A DNA stretch of 64,000 bases. Source: Atherinomorus stipes (taxonomy: Eukaryota > Chordata > Actinopteri > Atheriniformes > Atherinidae). This document shows positions 51,726 to 64,000 of the stretch, in pieces. The DNA lies in assembly GCA_023101725.1 (NCBI GenBank), contig JALJCO010007154.1:310001-374000 (forward strand). Reading direction: 5' to 3'. Both the position numbers and the translations under genes were made by a program. The first letter of the stretch is position 1. Each line of letters opens with the position of its first letter. The notes beneath the pieces were generated by a model. That model worked only from the letters and a program-made list of their open reading frames with translations. It was not told where the DNA came from and searched no databases.

Positions 51726-54189
51726 GAACTTTTGTAATAAATTACCCTTTTAAAACGTATTTAGGATTCTGTGCACTTTGTCCATTTTACTGGTTGGTCA
51801 GATCAAAGGAACGGGTGTTACAGCACCGTATAGAAAGAACCAATAGGGGATTATCACGCTTCGTCCACGTTTTCTTGCGCCTCCACAGATAAAAACTGGG
51901 ACGGATACCCTTAAATCTGACCCGACCCGGCCTGCTTTCTTGGTAGCCTTCGGTTGAGGTACTGATCTAACTGCATGCTCTGCGCGTGCTTCTTCCCTTG
52001 TCCTGTTAAAATGGCGCTTGACGAAGCGCACGTGAAACAAGCGCTGGACTCGTGCCAGCTGGCGGAAATGAAGTAGTATGCTCGTGTCGAGGTGCTGCTA
52101 CAGAACTACAATCAAAATGCAGTGGAAATCTGTGTTATTATGTGGTTTTTATGTCGTAGCCAAAACAAGAAGGACCAGCAACCGGCTTCTGTTTACTTCC
52201 GGGTCTACGCAAATGGCGTAAATACGTCACGTCCACCTTCTGTCCAATCAGAACTCTTCCTAACCACCAGGTCTGAAGCAGAATTAGATAAACGTGTTTT
52301 CCATGTAAACCTTAATTCAGAATTTTTACACGAATGAGAACAATTTAATTTAGAACAATTTAATTCGGAATTAAAAAACATCATGTACCTGTAACCGAGG
52401 CCAATGTGTATATAAAATATAAGGTTAGGACACCTCTAACCTCTAACTGAATGGGTGGAGGGGGTGAAGCAGGGTGGAGGCTTCTCAGGGTTTTCCAGTG
52501 GGTCATTTTAATTTGAATGTAGAAATATTCAGGAATGCAATTTTGAATTTAGTTTTCTAAAATTATGTCCTCTACCATAAGAAATAAACAACATGAAAGA
52601 CATGATTTTCATCGGATCTTGATGGATCATGTTATTCTCTCAACTAATTCCTGCATTTATCAACGTAAATATACAAAACACAAAACTGAGCCTTGTTGAC
52701 TGTGACCGGTGAGGCACATGTTAACTGTTAGCTTCACTGTATGAACTTCATGGAAGTAGCCTGTTTTTATGCTGTGTAACAGCAGATTCTTTCACATTTC
52801 TGTTAACAGTTTGACATGTTTATAATCAAATCTGAAACGCACTCGCATTTATTTTTTTCTGCTTACATCCAGCGACAAACATGACTCATGTGCACGCATG
52901 CTGGTTTTTTAAGCCTGTGTCAGCACATTCAGTACTCAACTCAAGTTTACAGACTGATGAACACATGATGTGGTTACATCTTCTGACATCTTTTGAAATG
53001 CGGCAAAAGTTCAGAGAACATGTTTTGTAACGGGTTTATTATAAATCATAGGTACAAAGGAGCATTTTTATTGACCTTTCCGAATTAGGTCAATCTTAAA
53101 GTGATGTTCTAGTTTATATCCCTTTAGCTACAGTAACCTTACATCATTAAGGACATTTTTGTTATATAACAGGCATCTGAAATTTGTCAAGAGAAGCTTT
53201 ATAAAACTTATAAAACACTCTCTAAAATAGAGAAATTTAGCCCTTGTTGATATTTTCAATTACAGACACGTTCATCCTGTAAAAATCTTGCTTTTTTTTT
53301 TTTTTTTTTACTTTGTGGACATGATGGAGTAAAGTTTGTTGAGTTGATGTTGTAATTTAAAAGCTTATTATATGAATAATTATTCAAAATCTAAGTAACT
53401 AAGTTCTAAGTAACAAATCACTAAATGTACTAGAAGGTACAAGTCAATTCAAAGTGCTTTTCGTCAAGCATTAAAATCATTACTGTGGGGTGCAGAAGCA
53501 AAGTACAAGACTTCCCACTGAAATGATGAGATATAATATGTGAAAATTGTACTTAAGTAATAAACTTAATTAGATGTGCTCAGTTCTTTCTCACCACAGA
53601 GAGATGCTGACCACAGTTTGCAGAACAGCCAGTAAGAATAAAGCTGCTCTCTGAATGTGGAGCTGGTGCTAAAGAGACATAATAACATGTTATTATGTCC
53701 TACAGCTGCACACAACTGAAGAGAATAGCTGAGACCTGACTTGTGAGATTATAAAGATAAATATTCTATACAGTATTTCATAACTAAGTTACATCGTGCT
53801 GTTTTACAACATCTACTAACAAACACAGCTTTTGCATAACAAATACAGCTGAGATGTTTCAGTGTATGAAACCCATTAGGCAGACGTAATCAATGTGAAG
53901 GACTCAGCTGAAGAGCTCCGTACGATAGAAACTTTAGTGTAGGTGAATGTTATTTGTTGAATACTGTAAGGTTGCATAACGTGCATACCATACTGCCAGT
54001 GGGTGGCCATTGTGAACATATTATTTAACGGGTCACTGAATGTGCATGTGTGTGTGTGTGTGTTTGTGTGTATTTTTGTGAAGAGAGCAACTTTTTTTTT
54101 TTTTTATCTTTGTATATAGTTCCACAAAAAATGCAGGTGTACATTAGCAAATTGTGTCTTGCAAAGATACAAAACTACTCATACCTTCT
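51726..54189. other. intergenic, nothing certain
   Basis: 51,830-52,260 is CG-richer, with AATAGGGGATTATCACGCTT reversed near 29,335, so part of a repeat. A 21-codon frame from ATGGCGCTTGACGAAGCGC at 52,011 ends quickly. The rest is AT-rich with poly-T at 53,292. Confidence 0.45.
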
Positions 54190-54204
54190 CACATAAATAT
54201 ACAT

Positions 54205-54510
54205 ACATTCCTCAAAATTATTCATCCCCTCCAATTAAAGAAAATGATAAATTCACAATATTAATTTAAATAACAGAAGGCTAAAGAAACTAATAATAAA
54301 TAAAAATTTACAAAATTATTATTTAATTAAAAAAATTATTGCATTTGAATTTTGGTTGAAAATGACAAATAAAAAAAAACTTTCCTGAGCACCTTTCCCA
54401 TGAAGAGTGGACCAACATACCTGTCAACAGGTGTAGAAGGTCTTTTTGAACATTAGATAAAACACCTGATTGCAGTGATTGTCTCTAAGTGTTGCTCAAC
54501 AACTGTGCAT
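54205..54510 (+). mobile_element. non-autonomous Tc1-like repeat, copy C
   Basis: Starts CTCAAAATTATTCATCCCCT and contains ACCTGTCAACAGGTGTAGAA, then GATTGCAGTGATTG. The right end is not found. Confidence 0.55.
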
Positions 54511-54519
54511 TATGTGCCC

Positions 54520-57500
54520 CCCCACAGACACACATACTTTTTTTTTTTTTTAAATAGAGAAGAAAAAAATATTCTACAAAACACCTACATATCTTATGGC
54601 TCTTTGGCCCTAACCCACCCCATCCCACAGATCCATTTGTATCATTAATATTTAACCCTGTGCTGTATTTTTCAGATCATGAGTACAATATGAAGAAGAG
54701 AAAGTAAATAAAAAAAAGAATTGTATTTTTTTTTTAAAAGATAGCAAAGTTTGCATGCAGTTTTGTGAGTTGAGGTTTTTGTATATTGAATTTTTTTTTT
54801 TTTTTTTTATTGCTTTAATGCTGATTAAATTCAAGTACAGTTTGCTGCATAGAAATAAATAAATAAATAAAATTTTTAAAAAGCAGGACCCAAAATATTC
54901 AGCTTGATTTCATTCCTGGATTACCTCTACTAACCAGTTTACAGATTATATATGTTATATATTATATGCAGCGAGTTACATAAATGTCACCTTGAAATGG
55001 TATAAATGTTGAATGTCTTTGCAGAAGATGACACTCTGGAGGGTTTGCTGCATCTTGTTTGATTGAACTTCACAGAGACACATTTATGCAACAGATTTGT
55101 TCAGCATGTGGTTGTGGTTTGGTCTGTGCATTGTCTTCCCAGTGAGATATAGATGTAACAAAATAGATGTAAAAATAGAAAAATGCTAATGTGTATTCCC
55201 CAGCAGGTTTTGAATATATTTAATAACGTGTCATCATGGAAACTGCAGATTGCTTGTGTGAAAAAATGTCATCTTAACTTTTAAAAGATGAACCCTCAAT
55301 AAGTTTTTCCATTAAAAAGCGGTTTACTGCAGTTTGGATTTATTTCTGTCGTACTGGGAGTGTGCATGTTGATTGAGGGAATTTCCTGTTTCCAGAGCAG
55401 CTGCAACAACATGTCAAACTTTGAAAGAGAAACATTTTGTTTTTAGAGAAATAAATGCTCATTATGAATTGCTATTTACTGAGGGGGCTCGGAAGGATAT
55501 TAGGGTCCTTTTTTCTTTTTACCTTGTGTGCAGAGGTGTCTTGGGTGCCTTAACACATGTTCCTGGGTGGGGCCAGCATGACACCACTCTAGGTTCTGTA
55601 CGTCCACCTGTGTCGGGTGATACCTGTTCAATATCTTAATTTGGATCTTCAGTTCCTGCAACAGAGTCTTTTTGAAATAGAAGAGACTATTTGATTCAGA
55701 CTTAATCAGGTCATGTTTTCCAACTCTTGCATAAAACAGATTCAGATTTTGATAGCCCTTTTTTATTCATCTAGTGCATTTTACTAGTTGAAGAGAAACA
55801 TACATGTTAACCTGCTGCTGCTCCGTTTTGGTTGTTCCCGCATACCAGCCAGAGGAGGCTCAGCACTGCATCAGTGTGCGCTAACTCAGCCACTGTTTCT
55901 GCTTTAGTTTGTTGTCCTACCAGGGATACTGTACTGTGTTGTTTTCTTGTACGCATGCGTAATACTGCTGCGTAATACTGCAGTATTACGCAGCAGGCGT
56001 AATAGGGGAACTTTTTCATGCCCAGATCTGTACGGATGTTGTCCAACTCTTAGGGGCTGGTCACACTTGGCACGGTGTGAGTATATCCCGGGTACAAACA
56101 TGTTTCTGACATTTCAGTTCTCAGAAGTGCTCCTGAGTCCATGGAACCATTTCAGCTCCAGAATCATATCTGTTCTTGAGGCATGAAGGCACTGTGATCT
56201 GTTAGGGCTGCGCAACATATTGTTTGAGCAGCATCATCACAATGCACAGGTCCTGTATCAGAAGCCAATGAACTCAATGTGTTCTCATCTAATTTAAAGG
56301 GTACCAAAAAACAAACCTCTGTGGTAAAATGCCGTTCACATTTGTAATAAAATGAAACATGTACTCAGGTTCTCGCACAATAAAAGCAAGCAGTAAAAAC
56401 CATATTTGCAACATTCACAACGACGTAAGATCACTGCAGGTTGTCAGCAGGAGTGCAGCATAACTGAAGGTGCTTTTAAAGTCATCTGTTGAAAATTCCT
56501 GTATTTTTTTTCATATTGCAACTGGGTTAGAAAACATTATAATGTCAGTTTTTCCAACATCATGCTGCCCTGACTGTTAGTTGTCGTCTTTGTTCTTACA
56601 GAGATTTGTGGGATTCATTTGCAGTTTATGAGGTTCTACATCAGTTAAATCACCACAATCTTTAAAACTTAATATTCAAATGATAAAAACTTACAGTAGT
56701 TTTTCTAGTTTCCCAGAGTGGTGACCTGCCCCCAACATTCACGTTTTTCTATGCAATTCCCTGTTTTTAAGATCACCACACAGAAGTAGCAGCTCCTCTT
56801 TTCACTTAAATATGAATCATTACTTCAGTTTTTCTTTTATTTATTTAAGTATTTATTTACATTGTGCATATTTTCAGTCTTCAGTTCTCTGTTTGGCACC
56901 AAATTCAAAATAGCTCAAAATAAATAGATGAATGAATGAAAACAGAACTGTTTGATATGTTGTCATCACATGATTTTGATAAATAAAGGTTTATTGAAAT
57001 GGTTCAGAAATGATCTGATTGTAACTGAACTGATGTATCACCTTATGTTCCAATTTCTTTGAAACAGGCATATATTTAGTAAACGTTTTGTCCCAGCAAG
57101 CAGATTATTTTCTGTTTTGGTCATGTGCATGTCTAAATTTTCTCTGTGTGCAAATACGTCAGTGTGCTGACTAGCCATCTGCTGCCCTCTGCTCAGTATA
57201 ATAGTCTATTCATCTCCAACAGCTGGTGGCCACACTGACCTCTGTCTATTCTCTGCCTGTCTGTATGTCTATGGTTTGTTTCTCATTCTGATTATTCAGT
57301 TCCCCCACACTTGGGGAAACCCTGACAGATCGCTGAAGCGTAAGGCTTTCCAAACTCAGGACCAAGCAGATTCTAACGTCAAATGTTTACAGTCAAACTG
57401 CAGATTAAAGATGACTTTAGGGAACATTTACCATCTTTTCAGACAAACAACGATAATCCTAAAAACTGATTATTTCAAGTTTCCGATATTCAGTTTGTTA

Positions 57501-57846
57501 TGATTATTTAAAACAATAAATACACTTTTTTTGTGTTAAAGCAACCTTTCCATCTGCATTTAGAAAGCAGTAAGATTTTGAATATGCCGCTCTCTAGCAC
57601 CCTTCATCCCTCTGCCTCCCAATGCAGAAAAAGTCTGAAGGCAGGTCCGTTGGACAATCCTAGAGGGCACTTAAGTTGGTTGGGTTTATGAATTTTGGAT
57701 TGGAATAATATTTTATGTTAATGGTGGGTCTGTTGTTTTTGGTTCTCCCATCATAGCATTTTCCCTGTTAGAAAAATAGTGTAAGAATGCAACATCGGTA
57801 AGGGTTGCTTTAAATGACACAAATTTGAGAAATAAAAGTGTATTTA
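54520..57846. other. intergenic, nothing recognised apart from a palindrome
   Basis: A perfect 32-bp palindrome lies at 55965-55996. Several poly-T/poly-A runs at 54,538-54,810. No exon seen. Confidence 0.5.
55965..55996. repeat. perfect 32-bp palindrome
   Basis: Arms CTGCTGCGTAATACTG and CAGTATTACGCAGCAG with no spacer, next to ACGCATGCGT, a shorter palindrome. Confidence 0.9.
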
Positions 57847-58200
57847 CACTATAGCGGTCAAAACTTTGGAGTCACTTTGATGGGAAAGTCTACCTCAAAT
57901 TGATAATTTCACAACACCTATTCAAATCGGAAAGAAACAAACAAAAATGACTAAATTATAATTTAGTGAAAGAAAATTTTGTCTTTGATTTGTGGTTGAA
58001 AAGAATAATTAAAAAACAAATAAACCCCATCATCTTTATTTTATTCTCTGCTTGTTTTTAATATTTCTGTTGAAAAACAATCCAAAATCATTGTCATGAT
58101 TTTTGAATTTTTTAAAATTTATTATCATTTTTGTCAAGTTTGGGATCACTGCCCTCTTGGATTTAATGGGAAAGTGACCCGAAACTTTTGACCGGTAGTG
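57847..58200. mobile_element. Tc1/mariner-type MITE with TA duplication
   Basis: Ends CACTATAGCGGTCAAAACTT and, reversed, CACTACCGGTCAAAAGTTT; TA at 57845-57846 and 58201-58202. 354 bp, no coding frame. Confidence 0.85.
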
Positions 58201-58371
58201 TACATGCTTCTTGCAGTCTACTTCTCTCCTTTGTGTTGGTTTGATTATCTAACAGAATTTGAGCACTGTTTATTTGTACCTTACAAAATATGCATGCACA
58301 CATTTCAGACCTATAAACTATATTATACTTACATTAGCAGCAACCATGATGATTAATTAGGTGGAGATTAC

Positions 58372-59683
58372 AAAAGGAATAGTACACCCACAGAATGATG
58401 TGCGTTCATTTTCTACTCACCCTCATGGTGAGCAAGACTGTGGAGCACTCTTTTTTAATATCTCAAATGCAGCCGGAGATCGTGGGGGGTTGTTATCCAC
58501 CAACTTTCATATAATGTAGTTCACTGGCCCCCGATCCAAAAAGGTCCATAAAAGTCCACAAAAACTTGGCAATATTCCTCCATACTGCTCGTCCGATGTA
58601 ATCCAAGTGTCCTGAGTGGGTAGCGTCCATAATTTACTCCAAATGACATCATTTAGTGTATCCTCATAGCTTAAACAGTTGAACATGTAGCTGCCGTGAA
58701 GCGCGTCCATGAGAGTTCACGACACTTTGGAAGCCGCGGCAGACGAGATCACACATTCTTTCTTTCTTTCTTTGTTTTAAATCAATATGCAACCCCTCTT
58801 GTGTTTCTCCCGGTTTGTTCGCAGCTCGTTCGCTCTTAGCACAATGTAAACAGCAAATTTCTTCTTCTACGCTTGCATTATCGGCAGAGTAGGTGCTGAA
58901 CGGCGCTGTTTCCGTAATGTTGTGAACTCTCATGGACGCGCTTTGCGGCCGCTAGATGTTCTACTGTTTAAGCTATAAAAATATAATAAATGAAGTCGTT
59001 TGGAGTAAATTATGGACGCTACCCACTCAGGACACTTGGATTATATCGGACGAGCAGTATGGAGGAATATTGCCAAGTTTTTGTGGACTTTTATGGACCT
59101 TTTTGGGTCGGCTGCCAGTGAACTCCATTATATGAAAGTTGGGGGAAAACGAAAACCTGTCGGATCTCCGGCTGCATTTTCCCCTCTTCTTTCCACCGGC
59201 GGGTCAGGTCAGGCCAGGTCGGGAGGGGGGGGGTATGGATGGGGATGTAGAGTTCATCCGCAGAGCCAACAGAAAAATTAATCTTTATACCTGGGGGGGG
59301 GGGCGAGGGCTGATATGAGATCGTGAGATAAAATCGGTGTAAAACGAAATAACAAAAAAAACAGGAAGAAAAAAAAAACAGAAAGAAATGAGGCGGTGAT
59401 TTGTGAAGAGGGATGATGGGAAGAGAAAATATTAAAAAAAAATATATGCTTTCTGGCTGGCCCATGGATCGGGGCGGGAGGGGAGGAGGAAAAGGAAGGG
59501 GGGGGAAGGGGGAAAAGGGAGGGGTGGGTAGATATCGGAACGTCAGAGGAGATGAAGAGAGGGGCAGAGGCGAGCACGGCCCCAGCGACCCGGGGTTTAG
59601 ATATTAAAAAGTGTTCCAGAGTCTTGCATGAGGGGTGAGTCGAAAATGAACGCACATCATTCTTTGGGCGTACTATTCCTTTA
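58372..59683. mobile_element. large foldback MITE with a G-rich insert in one arm
   Basis: Outer ends AAAGGAATAGTACACCC and, reversed, AAAGGAATAGTACGCCC. Left arm 58373-58720, right arm 58922-59682; they match closely, for example AATTTACTCCAAATGACATC against its reverse. The right arm is broken at 59180-59599 by about 420 bp of G- and A-rich low-complexity sequence absent from the left arm. Confidence 0.8.
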
Positions 59684-60557
59684 ATGTGGTAACATTACAC
59701 GGTGCAATCAAGAGTAAAATAAAACAACCGACCAAAGCCAAAATCAACTCCAAATGTTTGTGGTAGACACCAGCATGCGGGCTGTCTGCTATCAGCTGAC
59801 GACCCTGAAGGTGGAGGCGCCTTTTCATTGAGTTTGTGTTTGCAAACTGCACACCTGTTGTTTTAATCATGCACAGAAATGATGCAATCTTACGAACTTT
59901 ATAAAAGTCTCAAACCTTATATTACAGCAGTTTTAATGCATTATAATTGATTGTCTCAAAATGTGCCATATGTGGCATTTACCTTCTGACGTTTCTTACA
60001 TGTAATTGCAGACTATCCTGTATGTTGTTCAGTCCAATTACTTTCCTGCCTCTCACCCACCATCTGGGATAGATGTCCTACATTTTTCTTTCTCTCTTTC
60101 TGCTGTCCTGTTTGTTTTCTCCTGTCAGGGCCCCTATCTGCCTCTGCTGATTAAGCAACTTTTTATGCCCAATGCAACTAATTCATGCACACACAACAGC
60201 AGCACACCGGGGGCCTCATTATTACACCCATAATGCTGTGCCCCAAAATCCCCCAGAGCATTTAAATGGAAACACAACAAAATGAATTGTTTCCTAACAG
60301 GTTACACTTATAGCTGCTGAAAGATGATTTTTTTGTAACCTTAAAGATTTGCCAAATTGTTAAAAATGTCTTTGGGTGTTAAAAATGAGGCCACTGGGTC
60401 CTTGACAGACAACGAGTCTTTTAATCAATCCTTTAATGTCTCATTAAAGCATTTAAAACTACACAGCTTCGCTCTTTGCTAGTTGGAGACTTGCTCGGCT
60501 AATGAGAGTTTTGCAAGGGCGTTCACACAATCACCATCACACAGTATCCTCTCTCTC

Positions 60558-60598
<41 letters not shown>

Positions 60599-62518
60599 TT
60601 AATGCAAAAAAAGCTCTGTTGTAAGTCCCGAAGGAGAACCCATGGCTATTTTGGGCAGTGTGGAGGACTTAATACTGAGTGAGAGAGGGAAGTGAGAAAG
60701 GGATTGAATAACACCAGCAATCCTCTCCAGACGGAAGGGGATCCAGATTTGCTGCTGCTATGTTCATTTGGATAATGACGGCGATTTAGATTAGACATTT
60801 GTGGAGAATCAGGTTTTATTTTTAACCACATGATAGTTTTTTCATCATGAAAACAATGAAAAATGGGAATCCATCAGAAAAAACACATCAAAGGATTCAT
60901 TTAGGGTAGAATTTGCCCCCTTCAGTTGGTCTAAAAAACAATGTTAAAACCACCAAATTCAGCTTTATTTTAGTCAGTGCTGATGCAAAACAATATGTTG
61001 GAGAAGTTACAGTTTAAACATGAAAATGATCCTTAGTTTCCTCCAGCTCCTCTAGAAGGGAGAAAAAGTCGATGAGACACAATTAAGGGATGGGAAAAGG
61101 TTTTTAAATCAATGCTTAGCAAGACATTTACGCACAGAAAGGCAAAAGTGATTGAGCTTCTGTGTGAAAGCAGCTCTGGAGAAGATGAAAAAAAAACTAT
61201 GCAGGGGAAAAGACTCGAAGACCCTGACGGAAATAACACGAAAAGCAATATGATGATAAAATAAATCTAAAATGCAAATTGACATCCTCACAGTAAAGGA
61301 TGGATGTAGGTACAGAAGAGAAACGGTTTAAGCGGGAACATCTGCCCCAGTAAAGAAGTGATGAGCCTGTTTTCCGATCCCCCCTCATGCTGCTCCTGCT
61401 GCATCCACGTGAGAGGAGGGGAGGAAAGGGAGGGGACAGGGAAGCTGGGCGGGGGGGAAACAGAGAGGACTGCTGAACACAGCTGCATGGCAAGCCTGCT
61501 TCATCCCAAAAATGGAGCATCACTATAGGTTTAGTGAACATTTGCCAACTTTCTAGCTTGAATTGAACATTTAGATGCACATAGATGTAAACTCATCATT
61601 TAACAAGACTGATAAGGGATCACAGGAAGCTGGAAAATCTTATTAAATATAAAAACTCATGTTGGAAAATATCCTTTGACATTTATTTAAATCTATTTAT
61701 TATATACTTTGTATATTGTGAAATGTGCTTAGGATGAAGAGAAATGAAAATGTTCTTGATTTAGTCAATATTTTCTTATAAAATTACAGATTAAAAAGGG
61801 AAACAGACACACAAAAACAAACATGCATTCACATGCATACCAAAATACACACCCAAACATATGAAGTTGGCTCTGGACTTTATTGAGAACTAGATAAGCT
61901 GGTCTAGTGATTTTCATATCTAATGACTTGGGGATGGATCTCTGATGCCATGGCTTTGGGAAGGGGAAAAACAACTTCCGATATCCATCATGATTTAGTA
62001 AACCCACTTCTATAAAATCAGATGAACTGTTCTTATTCTGTAAAATCAGTTCACATCATGTGGTTTCCGGTGAAGAGACGTGGACGTGTGTGAGGTTTTT
62101 CCAATGAAAAACATTTCTGCTGATACCTTCATTCAAAATAGCACTTAGAGTTGTTACATGATTCATCATCATAAACTTTATTAAGGACACACATGGATCC
62201 ATAGCAAAAAAAAAAAAAAAAAATCATAATAATAATAATAAAAACCCATTAAACAATGTGTGATTCAGATCAAACACGCACACCCCCCTACTCACACACA
62301 GAGACATTTTCATGCAGGGAAGAACAGTTTTTGCTGTTGCAGCAGTCTTACACCGTGACTCACAACCTCAGGAATCATGCAAGCAGTTTTTCACTGCGGG
62401 GGGGAAGACTTTGCTCAGAGGAAATGGTGGATATAAAGCTTCACATCCTGACTGTGTGAACAACTTCCAAATGTTTTGAAGTATTCTGTTTTACTTTTAA
62501 TTATGAGTAGCACTCACA
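59684..62518. other. intergenic, nothing recognised
   Basis: (CA)n at about 60,566-60,597. Otherwise no repeat or exon recognised. Open frames at 61,033-61,580 on the minus strand are S/F-rich and look like chance. Confidence 0.5.
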
Positions 62519-62846
62519 CACACTAGAAAGTTCTGGGTCAAACTGCTGGGTTAAAAAGAGACCAAATCATTTATGGGTTATTTCAACCCAGACATTTGGG
62601 TTGTTGGGTTATTGCCCCATCTTTTCTGGGTTAAAATGCCCAATATTGAGCAAAAGGGGATGGAGAAAACAATGGTGGGATATAACCGGTTGGGTTATGT
62701 TAAGAAAGAACACAACATTGTAGTCAATATAACCCAACTTCTGGTTCAAATATTTAACCCGAAAGTTGGGTCAAAGAAATAACCCAATTTTCTAGGTTGG
62801 TGATTTTTTAACCCAGCAGTGGGTCAAAAACAACCCACATTTTTTT
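62519..62846 (+). mobile_element. GGGTTA-type palindromic MITE, 3'-truncated copy
   Basis: Starts CACACTAGAAAGTTCTGGGT and repeats TGGGTTA/TAACCCA units as at 5957, but with an extra inner block (about 62,640-62,715) and no right terminal repeat. Confidence 0.7.
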
Positions 62847-63129
62847 AAAGACATGTTTTATAAAGAAATAAAAACACTTTATCTCTGGATTCCAACATTG
62901 TAGTGATAACGTTCTCCTTCATGTGCTGATGCTGCTCCTGGTTTCTTCCTAATCTGCGTTGTTTGTCTTCCTACAAGTGTAGGAGGCTTTCATGAGTTTT
63001 GCAAGTTTAGTTTTCTTTTCGGGTTTGCTAACAGTCAGCAGATCACGTGGCTTTAAAAGACTTCACATTCTCCTAAAAGATGTTTTCAGACATGTTTACA
63101 GTCAGCATGTTAATGGTCTTCAGTAAAAA

Positions 63130-63375
63130 AAGTAAAGAAAAATGTAAATGTAAAACTCTGTGATGTACCTGTTAATTGAATGTTATCGCCCTTGGACAGG
63201 TTAAGGGTCGAGCTCTCCACTCCTTGGTTTGGCCAGCTGCACCCACCAGGGATGTATATACATTTAGGGCAGAGGTGTTTGACCTGTCTGATGAAGGTCA
63301 TACTGACCGAAACATCACACTAATAAAATATTTGAATGAGAGTAATACAGTGTGCGGGCACCCTTTTTGATTTAA
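63130..63375 (+). mobile_element. retroelement-like 3' fragment with CTGATGA...GAAAC core
   Basis: CTGATGA at 63288-63294, a GGTC/GACC pair, then GAAAC at 63309-63313, followed by ACTAATAAAATA. This arrangement is common at the ends of Penelope-like elements in fish. No open reading frame. Confidence 0.4.
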
Positions 63376-63559
63376 TGGTCCTATGTGAAAAAACCCCAAA
63401 CAAACAAAAAACAAAACAAACAAACATTAAAACATTAAAAAAAATAAAGATTATTTCAGGGGGTCACCAGATCATTGTGGAAAAAAACAAAACGTAGAGG
63501 CTTCATTTATCAAATGAATTTTGGATTCTTGAAATTAACTAATTCATTTATCAATTATT

Positions 63560-63790
63560 GTATAAATAACTAAGTTATTACCAATACCATGTTAAAAATC
63601 CCAATTTGGCATTTTCTCAGCGAGAGAAGCTGATTTTGGGCATGTAGGTGTCACAGCAGTGAACTGAATCCACCAGAAAGCATTTTCCCTCCTTTTTTTT
63701 AATGAAGTTCCTGATAGTTTCAAGCCTTACATGTAAAATTTTATCATTGAGCGTCTAGAAACAAAGTTATTATAGGTCAAATTGACCCCC
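63560..63790 (+). mobile_element. fragment of the 15.6-kb hAT MITE
   Basis: TAATACCATGTTAAAAATCC-type text is near identical to 15,782-15,800, followed by GAGAGAAGCTGATTTTGGGC as in that element. The sequence beyond, to 64,000, shows no gene. Confidence 0.7.
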
Positions 63791-64000
63791 CCCCAACTCT
63801 GTCCTGTCCCACCTTCTTCCCCCCATGTTATCATTTTTACATCGTTGTTAGCTCTGAGCCATTACGGGTTTTTATCATTTCTGTTGTATTTTATTTCATG
63901 ATTTTTCCCTTTTATTGTGTTTATCTTTTATTGTGTCCCGTTTTTAAGTATACAATTCTTTTGTTGGGTTTCACAGCACCTCAGGCTCTGAAAGGATGCT

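Noticed and set aside
52011..52076. ATG start followed by MALDEAHVKQALDS in a CG-rich patch
   Set aside because: Stops after 21 codons and has no donor site I trust; the neighbourhood looks repetitive.

Overview
The window looks like nuclear DNA of a ray-finned (teleost) fish. It carries the 5' end of a vertebrate ABCA1-type lipid exporter gene with spliceosomal introns. Around and inside it lie teleost-typical repeats: several Tc1/mariner copies, many hAT-like MITEs with 8-bp target duplications, a teleost LINE, a tRNA-derived SINE and long (TA)n and (GT)n runs. Species cannot be decided from the sequence.

Region 1-22,030 (minus strand) is the 5' part of abca1. Six coding exons (exons 2-7 in mammalian numbering) join in frame to 735 nt, or 245 codons, with consensus splice sites. 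Exon lengths 66, 94, 142, 119 and 122 nt equal those I know for mammalian ABCA1; exon 7 is 192 nt against 177 in human. The rest of the gene lies beyond position 1. About 4.4 kb upstream of the ATG exon is a core promoter that reads like the human ABCA1 promoter: an E-box CACGTG, a DR4 LXR element and a TATAAAAG box in the same order and orientation. An extra SRF-type CArG box sits between the first two.

Region 22-64 kb is upstream of abca1. I find no convincing exon there. It is a mosaic of transposable elements: three Tc1-type transposase pseudogenes, a short mariner-like element, foldback MITEs, nested hAT-type MITEs, a SINE, a badly corrupted LINE and microsatellites. A tandem pair of DR4-like motifs at 43.33-43.39 kb resembles the ABCA1 LXR element and is a candidate distal site.

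The oddest structure is at 33.4-36.6 kb. A long inverted repeat with perfect 68-bp inner arms holds a 107-bp (TA)n run in its right arm. It runs straight into 2.4 kb of G-saturated sequence in which a LINE reverse transcriptase and 3' end can still be read. A second G-rich stretch sits inside another large foldback at 59.2-59.6 kb. Both look more like sequencing or assembly failure at hairpins than biology, though this is inference.

Intron repeats record layers of insertion: TA-flanked and 8-bp-flanked elements sit inside older ones, so relative ages can be read from nesting.
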